Of a DNA stretch of 43,463 bases, positions 29,414 through 37,844 are shown piece by piece. The stretch is taken from positions 1 through 43,463 of IMG/VR virus record IMGVR_UViG_3300036861_000403. One strand, written 5' to 3'. The translations under genes were made by a program, and so were the position numbers. The notes beneath the pieces are model-generated. The model was not told where the DNA came from, did no database searches, and saw nothing but the letters and a program-made list of their open reading frames with translations. Source of the stretch: a virus. The first letter of the stretch is position 1, and every line of letters starts with the position of its first letter.

Positions 29414-30324
29414 TAGAAGAGCTGCAACTTTCGCGCGACCCCGCGCATGAGCGACGGACCCTCAGAACTTCCTGAGAAGGTAACATGCTCCACACGCAGT
29501 GGTCCACCTCCCACAGGCACACCAAGTTCGTCGTTAATTGAGATCTGCTGCCCCGGCACGGTGCGCGGCTGCGTCAGCGCTTCGAACTCTGCCCCGCCAT
29601 CATCCAGCTCGGCCCACGTGAGAAGCCCGTTTTGCGGCGTGAGCAACGCCGGCACGACGTCGTTTCGAATGCCGGCACGGTAGACGACGAACTGTCCGTC
29701 CGTCACCCCCCACGACAGGCGCAGCGACGCCATGATCAGGTTGATCTGCTCCACCGGCGAGTAGTCGGCCACGTGCTGGAACTGCGACACCGCCAGCGCC
29801 GCGCCTGCCGCTTGGATCTCAGCCACGGCTGCCAAGGAAATGCGCCAACCTTGCTGTTCGGCCAGGAGCGCGATGAGCGCCGAGAATCCTACGCCGTACG
29901 ACGCCCCGCCGCTCGGCCCGGCGTCCAACGGTTGCATACCGTCGCCTGCCTCGATCTCCGTCAGGATGTCCGTCCCGGCGCGCCGCTCGGGCACCATGCG
30001 CCACGACTCACCACGGAACAGTACTTCCGTGATTCCAGCCCAACCGATCTGCAGCTGCACGAGCACGCGCCCGGGTAGGTTGTTCAGCGCCGAGATCTGC
30101 TTTCGCAGCGGCTTGTTCAGGTTGTAGATCACCAAGTGCGCGGTGTCGGGATCAGGGTTGCTTGTCTTCTCAACGTCCCACTCCACACGCAGACCGTCGC
30201 CGATGAGGTTGTCAATCACCACCGTCGTGACACCACTCGTGAGCACTGCCCCTTGCTCTACAGTGAACTCGCGCCCGAGGACGAGGCGTGAAGCGACCTG
30301 CAGGAGCTCACCTGGCAGCGGCAC
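29413..30324 (-). CDS. Baseplate hub protein
   Basis: A 303-residue protein. It contains LRVEWDVEKTSNPDPDTAHLVIYNLN (about 45-70), typical of hub/gp27-like proteins from small myophages, followed by GWAGITEVLFRGE and an EIEAGDG segment. It joins the tail tube to the spike encoded next. The GTG start at 30324 is chosen because it lies one base after the previous stop. A longer form starting at 30369 would run back into that gene. Confidence 0.8.
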   Translation of the reverse strand: MPLPGELLQVASRLVLGREFTVEQGAVLTSGVTTVVIDNLIGDGLRVEWDVEKTSNPDPDTAHLVIYNLNKPLRKQISALNNLPGRVLVQLQIGWAGITEVLFRGESWRMVPERRAGTDILTEIEAGDGMQPLDAGPSGGASYGVGFSALIALLAEQQGWRISLAAVAEIQAAGAALAVSQFQHVADYSPVEQINLIMASLRLSWGVTDGQFVVYRAGIRNDVVPALLTPQNGLLTWAELDDGGAEFEALTQPRTVPGQQISINDELGVPVGGGPLRVEHVTFSGSSEGPSLMRGVARKLQLF

Positions 30325-30325
30325 G

Positions 30326-30655
30326 TCAGCTGCTCTCGAGGTAGTACAGCGCCGCGCGCCCGTCGGCAAACGCGGTCAAGTCAGGATCCTCACCATCGAG
30401 TCCCTTGTCCTCGATCCACAACGGTCCCGGCGGGAGTTCCAAGTAGCGGTGCGTGTGCAGGAGGTCGACGCCCGTCGCCAGCCCGGCACCGCGCACACCG
30501 ATGCCGTCGTCGTTCAAGACGTCGTAATACCAACCACCGTCGGTCGTGTTCGTGTAGAACGAGAACCGCCACGACACGCCGTCCAACTTGATCGACGCGT
30601 CGAAGTGCGACTCGGTGCCGGTCGGCTGCACCGTCAATTCTAGAAGCGTGCTCAC
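30326..30655 (-). CDS. Baseplate plug protein (Pam3 gp18-like)
   Basis: A 109-residue protein. The FSFYTNTTDGGWYYDVLNDDG strand pair and LATGVDLLHTHRYLELPPG match a family of small phage proteins that form the plug of the baseplate in cyanophage Pam3. It lies just before the hub gene, as in related phages. GTG start with a GTGA overlap. Confidence 0.75.
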   Translation of the reverse strand: MSTLLELTVQPTGTESHFDASIKLDGVSWRFSFYTNTTDGGWYYDVLNDDGIGVRGAGLATGVDLLHTHRYLELPPGPLWIEDKGLDGEDPDLTAFADGRAALYYLESS

Positions 30656-31305
30656 GCGCCCACCGTCGGCGGAACGCCGGTCGTGTCGCTAGGCGTGGCC
30701 GTCGCACCCACAGGCTTCGCCGCGCTTTGCCCGCCGCCGCTGGCGGCGTTGTTGCCGGGCGCCTGCGCGGGGTAGTCGGGCGACAGCGTACCCACGAGCG
30801 GCGACGCGATCTTCGCTTCGACGAACGCCATACTGACGGTCAACGACTCGCCGTTCTGCGGGGACCACTGTTGTTGCACCGACTGAATAAACGCACGCGC
30901 CAGGGAACCGCGCGGGCTTGTGACCATGACCGGCAGGAGCGAATCGGCCATCGCCTGCAGATTCGCGACGCGTAGGGTGTCGAGCCGCGCGAGCCCGCCC
31001 GGTGGCACCGGCACGGCCGGCAGCGCGGCCACGAGGGGGGGCGAAGCACCGAGCGTGCCGACGACTTGCAGCGTCTTGGGTCGCCTGTGGACGTGGCTTT
31101 GCACGTCGGTCAAGTCTTGGATCGCGTGCTCCGTCACATCATATTCGGCCGTGAAGGTTTCTTGATCAACACGGTCGAACGTCACGCGCAACGGCGTGAT
31201 GCCGGGCACGATGTCGAGCAACGGCTCCAGCGGCACGCCGGCGATCGGATCCAGACGAAACACCTGGACGGTCGAGATCGAAATCGCTGTGCTGGGAAAA
31301 GGCAT
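30652..31305 (-). CDS. Dit-like / baseplate tube-initiator protein
   Basis: A 217-residue protein. PLEPLLDIVPGITPLRVTFDRVDQETFTAEYDVTEHAI (about 25-62), then VHRRPKTLQVVGTL, resembles the Dit-like N-terminal domain (PF21821). It initiates tube polymerisation. The C-terminal 50 residues are Gly/Ala/Pro-rich and likely disordered. Overlaps the tape-measure stop as TAATG. Confidence 0.75.
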   Translation of the reverse strand: MPFPSTAISISTVQVFRLDPIAGVPLEPLLDIVPGITPLRVTFDRVDQETFTAEYDVTEHAIQDLTDVQSHVHRRPKTLQVVGTLGASPPLVAALPAVPVPPGGLARLDTLRVANLQAMADSLLPVMVTSPRGSLARAFIQSVQQQWSPQNGESLTVSMAFVEAKIASPLVGTLSPDYPAQAPGNNAASGGGQSAAKPVGATATPSDTTGVPPTVGA

Positions 31306-32876
31306 TACCTAAGGAGCGAGGTGGTGATCGACTGCCCGGCCTTGGCGGTCGCACGTTGGAACTCTTTCCGGATCTGTTCCGCGCTCTCGCGCGCGGCACC
31401 CTTCGTGTCGTGCGCCTCAATGTGCTGGGTGATTGAGAAGTTGAAAAAGTCGATCGCGACGGTCGGCTTGACGTCTTTCGCGCTCGGGCTGCGTTGCGCG
31501 AACCCGCGCAGCTTCTCGCCCACGATGTCGGCGTTGCCGCTACGGATGCCTGAGATCAACTCCTCGGCCGTCACGCCGTCGCCACGACCGAAGAGCTTGG
31601 CAAGTGCCTTGTTCAAGCCGGTTTGCTTGTCGCTCGTCTTGGCCCCGCCACCTCCACCACCGCCCCCGCGCCCGCCGCCTGCCGGGCCGGTACCCTGATC
31701 CATGAACACCTTGCCACCGAAGCGGGGCGGCGCCGGCGGCGGGGGCTTCTCGCCCTTTTCGATCGCCGCTTTCATTGACGCCACATCGGCCAACGACGTC
31801 GAAAACGAGAACGCCGTAGCGGTCGCACCAGCCATGGCGCTTTGGATGTCCGACACCGCCGCAGCCACCGCGTGCAACGGATTCGTGAGGCGCAGAACTT
31901 CAGACAGCAGATCGCCGAACGAGATCGTGCTGCCCTCGACGTCGGGCCGCAACGCTGAAAACGCATCGTCCACGAGCTGTACCGCCGACACGAGTGCGCC
32001 CATAGTGTCGGTCAACTCCTTGGTGACCTGCGAGATCCCTTCGATGAACCCGCCGATTCCTTGACGGATCAACTCGTCATTCTCGGCCAACCACTGCGAC
32101 ATGCTTTCCACAACATCAGAGATGACAGGAATCAACTCGACGGCGATCCCCTGCATGAGCGCTTCCACCTGCGCCTTGACGGCTTGCAGCTGATCGTCGA
32201 ACACTGCCGCGCGCGCAACGTCGTCTTCGGACAGCACACCTTGCGCCGCTGCCGTCAACTGTTCCAGCCCGGCCGATCCCTCGGCCAAGAGCTGCGCCAT
32301 CTGTGGGCCGGCGCTCTTACCGAACAGCGTAGCCGCAAGCGCGCTGCGCTCGGCTTCGTTGCTCACGTTCTGCAGAGCGTCGCCGATCACGCCGATCTGT
32401 TGCGTGCGGCTGAGACCGTTCAAGTCCTGCAAACTCAGCCCGAGCTGCGTCAACGTCTCTTCGGCCTTCTTTCCACCACCGCGCTGGAGCTCCAGCAACG
32501 TGGCGTTGAACTTGGTCATGCCGGTTGCCAACGTTTCTTGTGACACACCGCTCTGATCAGCTGCGAAACGTAGGCGCTGATACTCCTCGACGCCCAACCC
32601 CACCGCTTTCGCAGTGTCGTTCATAGCTGCGATGGCGGTAGTCTGCGACTCAACGAAGTGAAAGAGGCCTGCAACCGCCGCAGCAAAAGCGGCCGCCACA
32701 CCAGCCACGGCTACGGCACCTTCCTTCAATCCGTCCCACTTGGCGTTCGTGCGATCGATCTCGGTGCCGAGCTCCTTGGCCTCTCCCTTGAGCTCGTTCA
32801 CACGCTTGATCGCGTGGTCGATCTGCTCCGGCGGAACATTCAACTCCACCAGGAGTTCAGCGAGTGTGTCCGCCAT
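31305..32876 (-). CDS. Tail tape-measure protein
   Basis: A 523-residue protein. It has an N-terminal coiled coil, hydrophobic helices (AAFAAAVAGLFHFV), and a domain typical of tape-measure proteins, with AMNDTAKAVGLGVEEYQRLRFAADQSGV and GKSAGPQMAQLLAEG. A Gly-rich linker (about 402-418) precedes the end. It determines tail length. At the usual 1.5 angstrom per residue it suggests a tail of roughly 75-80 nm, short for a myophage. An AGGA ribosome site precedes the ATG. Confidence 0.9.
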   Translation of the reverse strand: MADTLAELLVELNVPPEQIDHAIKRVNELKGEAKELGTEIDRTNAKWDGLKEGAVAVAGVAAAFAAAVAGLFHFVESQTTAIAAMNDTAKAVGLGVEEYQRLRFAADQSGVSQETLATGMTKFNATLLELQRGGGKKAEETLTQLGLSLQDLNGLSRTQQIGVIGDALQNVSNEAERSALAATLFGKSAGPQMAQLLAEGSAGLEQLTAAAQGVLSEDDVARAAVFDDQLQAVKAQVEALMQGIAVELIPVISDVVESMSQWLAENDELIRQGIGGFIEGISQVTKELTDTMGALVSAVQLVDDAFSALRPDVEGSTISFGDLLSEVLRLTNPLHAVAAAVSDIQSAMAGATATAFSFSTSLADVASMKAAIEKGEKPPPPAPPRFGGKVFMDQGTGPAGGGRGGGGGGGGAKTSDKQTGLNKALAKLFGRGDGVTAEELISGIRSGNADIVGEKLRGFAQRSPSAKDVKPTVAIDFFNFSITQHIEAHDTKGAARESAEQIRKEFQRATAKAGQSITTSLLR

Positions 32877-33180
32877 GCCTCATCCTAGCCTCTCGCTCGG
32901 CCTCCTCGCGAGCGTTATCGCGCGCAGCCTCTAGCCACGAGGCGTGCACTTGATCGAGTTCGATGATGTCGAACAAGCCATCCACGTCGATCACGGTGTG
33001 GAGGTCGACATAGGTTCGCACATCGATGCTCTCGCCCTTCGCGCACGCGAGATAGATCTCCCACGGCACGTTAGCCGGCAGGATTCCGGAGAATCGCCCT
33101 ATGCTGCGACCGGGGTCTGTTCCTGGACGCTCGAGCGGGGTGCGTGCCAGGATCCGGTGAAACTTACGCGAGCCGCCCAT
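32857..33180 (-). CDS. Tail assembly chaperone, second reading frame
   Basis: A 107-residue ORF in the -1 frame relative to the preceding chaperone gene, overlapping its last 80 bases. It ends with a charged helix (WLEAARDNAREEAEREAR). In most tailed phages the G/GT pair upstream of the tape-measure gene is made by a programmed -1 frameshift, and the geometry fits here. However, I see no canonical slippery heptamer, and an ATG at 33180 with weak GGAAAG upstream could allow independent initiation. The N-terminus is therefore uncertain. Confidence 0.65.
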   Translation of the reverse strand: MGGSRKFHRILARTPLERPGTDPGRSIGRFSGILPANVPWEIYLACAKGESIDVRTYVDLHTVIDVDGLFDIIELDQVHASWLEAARDNAREEAEREARMRHGGHTR

Positions 33181-33554
33181 ACGACCACTTTCCACAAGTG
33201 ATCGTAGCGCCCAGCAAAGTGGACGTCGAACGCTGCCACGAGGTCGCCCGGCACACCTGTTTCGTTCACGTTCTCGCACGTCGTCGTCGCGAGCAAATCC
33301 TTCAACAGATCCGCGAAGTCCTCGGGCGGGTTCGAGCGCGCGGCCAGGAGCAAGCCGTCAAGCGCCAGCAAGGGGTTGGCAAAGAGCTTCGGCAACTGCT
33401 CCGGCGTGACCGCAAGGAACTCACTCCAGATCGAGCCTCGCGGCACGAGCTTACCGAGCCGCGCCATCAACGTGATCCCCACCGTCGCGGGAAACGTCTT
33501 GGCCGTATATGAGATCCCATCGATCACGGCACGCTCGGTGCGGATGGTGCCCAC
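33099..33554 (-). CDS. Tail assembly chaperone (gpG-like)
   Basis: A 151-residue protein between the tail tube and tape-measure genes, as for gpG-like chaperones that keep the tape measure soluble. It is largely helical, with LLKDLLATTTCENVNETG and an SFTGSWHAPRS tail. The GTG at 33554 is chosen because it follows the tube stop by 2 bases with GGTGGGG upstream. Its last 80 bases overlap the -1 frame gene. Confidence 0.72.
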   Translation of the reverse strand: MGTIRTERAVIDGISYTAKTFPATVGITLMARLGKLVPRGSIWSEFLAVTPEQLPKLFANPLLALDGLLLAARSNPPEDFADLLKDLLATTTCENVNETGVPGDLVAAFDVHFAGRYDHLWKVVVWAARVSFTGSWHAPRSSVQEQTPVAA

Positions 33555-33556
33555 GA

Positions 33557-34036
33557 CTACGCCCCACCCACGAGGTTGTCGTTCCCGCTCGAAGGCTGAT
33601 GAGTGCGATGCGTGTACCCGAACGTCCACTCGTTCACGACGCCTTCATCGCCGCGCACCATGTTCGGCTCTTGGAGAATGCGCACGTTCACGAAAATCCA
33701 AGACTCGCCCGAGCTCAAATCTGACACAAGTAACGGGCCGACTTGGTTTTTCGTAAGTCGATCAGCAATCATGCGCTCGGAAAGGCGTTGGTTGAGCGCG
33801 CTTTGCTGCACCACCCGCAAGGTCAAGGTACCACTCGATCCTGGCATTTCGACGTAGTGCGCGCTGCCGGTGCCGTCCTCGGTCAGCGTCCACCTAGCGC
33901 CCGTGCGCGCCTCCGTGATCTGCGACCCCTTGGCCGTGCCGACTTTCAGATCGAGCGACGGCGGTTGGTTGGGTGGCGGAACGGGCACGGTCCAAGATAC
34001 CGTCACTTCGTCGATCGAATACTGTGTGTCGCTCAT
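33557..34036 (-). CDS. Tail tube protein (DUF3277-like)
   Basis: A 159-residue protein of mainly beta type. SALNQRLSERMIADR followed by GPLLVSDLSSGESWIFVNVRILQEPN and a VVNEWTFGY end match tube proteins of DUF3277 phages. It polymerises inside the sheath. ATGA overlap with the sheath gene before it. Confidence 0.85.
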   Translation of the reverse strand: MSDTQYSIDEVTVSWTVPVPPPNQPPSLDLKVGTAKGSQITEARTGARWTLTEDGTGSAHYVEMPGSSGTLTLRVVQQSALNQRLSERMIADRLTKNQVGPLLVSDLSSGESWIFVNVRILQEPNMVRGDEGVVNEWTFGYTHRTHQPSSGNDNLVGGA

Positions 34037-35133
34037 AGTTGCACCGTGAGGTTAAACACCACTTTCTCGATCGTCGATCGGAGAACAGCGTTACCTGTCA
34101 TCGTCAGCACACCCGCAGCGCGATCAGCGCTGGACACTTCCGTCACCTTGGGCGCGATGATCTCTCGCGGGAAGTCGGGCGAGAAGTGGCCGAACGTCAC
34201 GCCTCGCTCCAGCACGCCTTGCGCGGTATTCCGCACACGCTGGATTCCGGCGTTGGTGTACGGCACTTCCAGGGGGTCGCCCACGAGCTCGGCCAAGATC
34301 GCCTCGCCCAGCCGCACCTTCCCCCAGTCGATCGACGAAGTGACGTAGATCTTACGCCCCTGCGCCACCGTACCCTTGGACGTGAACGACAACCCCTTCG
34401 TCCGACCGTACACGTTGGCGCTGGCGTCCCAGATCGCCGTAGCCTGCGCGCTCGTCAGCGGATCGAACGTCACGAGCAAGAGCGGTTTCAGCGACCACGT
34501 TCCGCGCCCGTTCGGCGCGTCGAGATTGAACCCGCCACACCGTCCCGTCCACGCGCCGTCGAGGTACCCGTCACCGGGCACCAAGCCGTCGTTGGCGTCG
34601 CTGAAGCGGTGGTAGATCAACCCCGTGCGCGTGTACGCCGCGGCCTCGAGATCGAGCCCGACGTTGCCCGCGGTGCCGGCCAAGAGTGCCGCATCCTGGC
34701 TTTGCGTGATAAAGAGCTTGGGGCTCTCGCCGCCACCGTTCGTCTCGGTCCACGCAGCGCACAGCAAGATGTCCGCCTCATCGCGGTTCTCGGTGTTGAG
34801 AAAGTACCAGTCATCGTCGCTCGCGAGGATCGCGTCCAGCGTCGCGGTCCAGCTCGCGTCGCCCGCATCCTTGCGTCCGATCTTGACCGACTCGACATGC
34901 GGGCTTTGCGCAAACACAGCGTCGGCCCACGCACTGATCTCGGGCGTGGCCACGCTCGTAAACCCGGCCGCTGTGATCTCGTCGCGTGTGACGAACGGCC
35001 CCTCGACGCGATCCGAGCCGACCGTGATCGTGTGAGCGAATGCTCCGAGCGCCGAACCGAACCCGAACACATCAGGCTGCGCACCAGCCAACGTGATCGT
35101 AACGTTCACGAAGTGAATCAGGGGCACGCTCAT
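34033..35133 (-). CDS. Tail sheath protein (DUF3383-like)
   Basis: A 366-residue protein. It has the DUF3383 pattern, including FVTRDEITAAGFTSVATPEISAWADAVFAQSPHVESVKIG, DDDWYFLNTENRDEADIL, YHRFSDANDGLVPGDGYLDGAW and a C-terminal beta segment. It forms the contractile sheath. Order sheath then tube is as in other myophages. Coupled by ATGA to both neighbours. Confidence 0.9.
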   Translation of the reverse strand: MSVPLIHFVNVTITLAGAQPDVFGFGSALGAFAHTITVGSDRVEGPFVTRDEITAAGFTSVATPEISAWADAVFAQSPHVESVKIGRKDAGDASWTATLDAILASDDDWYFLNTENRDEADILLCAAWTETNGGGESPKLFITQSQDAALLAGTAGNVGLDLEAAAYTRTGLIYHRFSDANDGLVPGDGYLDGAWTGRCGGFNLDAPNGRGTWSLKPLLLVTFDPLTSAQATAIWDASANVYGRTKGLSFTSKGTVAQGRKIYVTSSIDWGKVRLGEAILAELVGDPLEVPYTNAGIQRVRNTAQGVLERGVTFGHFSPDFPREIIAPKVTEVSSADRAAGVLTMTGNAVLRSTIEKVVFNLTVQL

Positions 35134-35924
35134 AATGTCACCACCAGTTGGACGCTTGCGTCCTGAATTGTGTCAACCGGTTCGACCTCGACCGACTGCA
35201 TTGCGATCGTCAAGTCCACAGTTGCGCGCGTTTCCCAATGCGCGCCCGCAACCGCAGACAGATCGTTCACGCTACCCTTGTGCCACACGGCTACACCATA
35301 GCGCGACAGTTCCTCGGACACACCCACGCGCTGCAGTCGGCCTTGAACAGCGTGTGCCAGCGCCAGCGCGCCGCCTCGGGGGGTCTTGTCCTTCGCGTAG
35401 GTCTGCACGCCGACGAGACACTGGACCGTCCCGCGGGTCTCGATAATGGCCTGACCACTCGGCACAAGCGAGCCGGACGACAACTCCCCGAACAGCTGCA
35501 ACTCCCGCAACCCCCCTAGGAAGGTACCCGACAGTAAAATTCCGTCGACTCCGCTGGCAGTCGCGGTCACGAACCCCGCCTCGCCTGCTTGCACGAGCGC
35601 CAGCAAGGCGTCGCGCACGGTCGTGACGGTGTCGAGCGCGACGGTGTCGCGGTAGTAGTCGAACCCGTTGAGGCGGATCACGTTGCGCACGCCCACCGTC
35701 GCCGCGGTTACAGTCACGATGATCGAAGTCGCTGGCAGCAGTACGCTCCCGCGCGCGTGGTCTTGGTCCCAAGCCATGGGCCCACTCACGAGCGAGAGCG
35801 AGATGAACGGTTGCAGCCCGGACAACGGCGGCTCACCGTGCTGCCACTTCACGCGCCCGGCCGGCACGAGCGGCGCCAACGCTGCGACGAGACCGAGCTG
35901 CAAGCGATCGATGCGCGCGGTCAA
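35130..35924 (-). CDS. Neck / tail terminator protein
   Basis: A 264-residue protein of mixed beta type. The position just before the sheath, and the segments VKWQHGEPPLSGLQPFISLSL and VGVQTYAKDKTPRGGALALAHAVQGRL, fit the gp12-like neck or tail terminator proteins. The TTG start at 35924 is supported by a GGAGG site 5 bases upstream and overlaps the HNH stop as TTGA. Confidence 0.75.
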   Translation of the reverse strand: MTARIDRLQLGLVAALAPLVPAGRVKWQHGEPPLSGLQPFISLSLVSGPMAWDQDHARGSVLLPATSIIVTVTAATVGVRNVIRLNGFDYYRDTVALDTVTTVRDALLALVQAGEAGFVTATASGVDGILLSGTFLGGLRELQLFGELSSGSLVPSGQAIIETRGTVQCLVGVQTYAKDKTPRGGALALAHAVQGRLQRVGVSEELSRYGVAVWHKGSVNDLSAVAGAHWETRATVDLTIAMQSVEVEPVDTIQDASVQLVVTL

Positions 35925-36337
35925 CCCTGCCTCCGTTCACGCATCTTATCTCGAGCGCAGACACGACACATGCGACCCTTCCAATAACGATAGGTGTTCT
36001 TCTGATCAAACAGGTGCCCCCGTTTGCAGAACGACTTGATCGCATTTTTTGCTGTAGGTCCCACACCCCTCAACACATTCTCTTTCTGCGTACACGCTTT
36101 CAAATGCTCGGGATTCACACAACAAGGCTGTTCGCAGAGATGATCAAGTACAAGGCCTGGTGGAATCAGACCTTTGAAGTGCTCGTAAGAAACACGATGC
36201 GCGGACCGAGCCTTGCCTGTCAATCTGAACTGGCCGTGCCCCCACTGACTCCCTCGCGCACCGCTCCACAACCAACAACCGGTCATAGGCTCGTACACGA
36301 TCTTCGCTTCAAATCTTTGAAATTCCTGCGGGGTCAT
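35921..36337 (-). CDS. HNH homing endonuclease, free-standing
   Basis: A 138-residue protein. The HNH motif is LDHLCEQPCCVNPEHL (first His H65, N75, last His H78), preceded by AHRVSYEHFKG. The C-terminus has a zinc-ribbon-like CKRGH...RMCRVCARDK. It matches phage HNH homing endonucleases that cut phage lacking the insertion. It is inserted between two neck genes, keeps coupled junctions at both ends and is clearly more AT-rich than the flanking genes, as expected for a recent mobile insertion. It is not an interrupted gene remnant. Confidence 0.88.
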   Translation of the reverse strand: MTPQEFQRFEAKIVYEPMTGCWLWSGARGSQWGHGQFRLTGKARSAHRVSYEHFKGLIPPGLVLDHLCEQPCCVNPEHLKACTQKENVLRGVGPTAKNAIKSFCKRGHLFDQKNTYRYWKGRMCRVCARDKMRERRQG

Positions 36338-36702
36338 TACAAATCTTCTAGCACCGCGTGCGCGATAAACACTTCGCCCTGCAACTCGTAATCTTCGACA
36401 TGCACGACGCGGAACGTACGGCTGCGATACTCGATCACGTCCGGCACGAACCCGTCAGCCACATAAAGACGTGCGTCCTTCGTGTAGACCTGGATCGCCT
36501 CGCGGTGGCGGTCGGCCTCGGGCAGCTGCTCCAGGTCGCGCCCAGTCAAGGTGTGCACCGCTACGGGATCGAGCACGAACGGTGAATCAATAGCCGGTAC
36601 GGTTTCCCCATACACGTCCACTGTCGGACTCGTTCGCCGGTGAACGACGAGTGGGCCGACGTTAAATTCGTCGACGAGCGCAGCCACCTCGAGAGGGATC
36701 AC
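36337..36702 (-). CDS. Head-tail connector or neck protein
   Basis: A 121-residue protein of beta type (VAALVDEFNVGPLVVHRRTSP and FRVVHVEDYELQGEVFIAHAVLEDL). It is one of three to four small proteins between capsid and sheath, so it should be a head-completion or connector protein. The GTG start at 36702 has a strong GGAGGG site and overlaps as GTGA. Confidence 0.65.
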   Translation of the reverse strand: MIPLEVAALVDEFNVGPLVVHRRTSPTVDVYGETVPAIDSPFVLDPVAVHTLTGRDLEQLPEADRHREAIQVYTKDARLYVADGFVPDVIEYRSRTFRVVHVEDYELQGEVFIAHAVLEDL

Positions 36703-37133
36703 TTGCCCTCCGCTACGATCGCACCGTCCTTGTGCACCTGCCAGCCGATCGAGTCCACCAGATCGCGCGAGTCGACGAGAGGCCGCGCATGTCCCTTGCG
36801 CCTGATCGTGCTGGCTGCCAGCGGCTTGGCCCACGCACTTGCAGTCTCAATCTTCCGCCGCACCGCTCCTGCCAGAAACTTCCCGGCGCTGGAGAGACGA
36901 CCGACGGTGTCAGCACCTTTGATGATCAGCTTGACCGCGTCGGTCAGCGCGCGCCCGATCGCGGCACGTTGCTCGAACGCGACGTTGCGCAAAAACGGGC
37001 GCTCGTGCTCGACGATGAGCGCATAGGTCATCACCTTCGGCTCGAACGTACCGACGTGGAGCCCGAGGTTCCGGAGCTCTTTCAGCCGCGCGAGCGCGGC
37101 GTCGAGACCCTTGTCGGTCCACGTCACGGCCAC
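36699..37133 (-). CDS. Neck / tail completion protein (gp10/Mu gpG-like)
   Basis: A 144-residue basic protein. LRNLGLHVGTFEPKVMTYALIVEHERPFLR and AIGRALTDAVKLIIKGAD, then AKPLAASTIRRKGHARPLVDSRDLVDSI, are typical of HK97 gp10-like or virion-morphogenesis proteins with an L(V)DTG-x-L-type segment. It should function in the neck or tail completion. GTG at 37133 or 37127 could be the start. The latter forms a GTGA overlap. Confidence 0.72.
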   Translation of the reverse strand: MAVTWTDKGLDAALARLKELRNLGLHVGTFEPKVMTYALIVEHERPFLRNVAFEQRAAIGRALTDAVKLIIKGADTVGRLSSAGKFLAGAVRRKIETASAWAKPLAASTIRRKGHARPLVDSRDLVDSIGWQVHKDGAIVAEGK

Positions 37134-37513
37134 GGGCCCCCCGTTCCCAGCGGCGGGATCATGAGCGTATCGAACATGGCCAGGTAGAATTGGCCGTACT
37201 TGGTCAACGCGAACGCCGGGTTACCACTCTTCGCCACGCCCGAGGCGTAGGACACGCTCAACTTGTCCAGCGTGCGCGACGTCACGGCACCCGCCGGCGC
37301 GCCTCCTCCACCAGGCGATAGGATCCACAACGAAGCGAAGTGTGCCGCGAGCAAGGCGTGACCCTTGCTCGCCTTCTCTCCCCACTCCTCGATCGAGATC
37401 ATCTCGCCCGTGAACTCGATAATCGTGTCCAGCGGCTCGGGGTCGACCGCCGATCCCACGAGCTCGGGCGCGAGGATCACGACCTCCGCATGTGTGGCGA
37501 GCCTAGCCGGCAT
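37124..37513 (-). CDS. Head-tail adaptor, DUF4054-like
   Basis: A 129-residue protein. KASKGHALLAAHFASLW and the SGVAKSGNPAFALTKYGQFYLAM segment match DUF4054 connector proteins, which bind under the portal ring. It overlaps the preceding gene by 11 bases and the following by 10, a compact neck cluster. Confidence 0.82.
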   Translation of the reverse strand: MPARLATHAEVVILAPELVGSAVDPEPLDTIIEFTGEMISIEEWGEKASKGHALLAAHFASLWILSPGGGGAPAGAVTSRTLDKLSVSYASGVAKSGNPAFALTKYGQFYLAMFDTLMIPPLGTGGPWP

Positions 37514-37844
37514 TGGCCGAGACGATCGCCTCGGCGCGGGCTTTGATTGCCTCGACCACCGCAGGACGCTGTTCGCCCCTCATGAGCTGTTCGAGCGCGT
37601 CGAGATCGTTCGTGGTCTCGACCTCCTCCAGCGCCCGCGCCTCCGCGGTCACACCGCCCTTGCCCTTGACCTTGATCGGGATGAGCCAGAGCGCCTTGAG
37701 CCAGGCCTTGATCGTGTCCTGCGCTTGGTACTCGCGCCAGTCCTCGGGACTGACCTCGATCTCGTCGCCCGGCGCGATCGAGCACTGCAAGCCCGACGCC
37801 GAAAGGCTCAACCGATACCGGCTCTTGTTCTTCAGGCGGATCAC
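37503..37844 (-). CDS. Hypothetical protein following the major capsid gene
   Basis: A 113-residue protein. The N-terminal 65 residues are beta-like (IRLKNKSRYRLSLSASGLQCSIAPGDEIEV), followed by a helical charged end (DALEQLMRGEQRPAVVEAIKARAEAIV). No family is recognised. The GTG start at 37844 overlaps the capsid stop as GTGA, and the downstream genes are connectors, so a head-related role is likely. Confidence 0.65.
   Translation of the reverse strand: MIRLKNKSRYRLSLSASGLQCSIAPGDEIEVSPEDWREYQAQDTIKAWLKALWLIPIKVKGKGGVTAEARALEEVETTNDLDALEQLMRGEQRPAVVEAIKARAEAIVSANAG

Noticed and set aside
34039-35166. Plus-strand open frame opposite the tail sheath gene
   Set aside because: Antisense to a clear sheath gene. 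The translation is Arg/Val-rich with no motifs.
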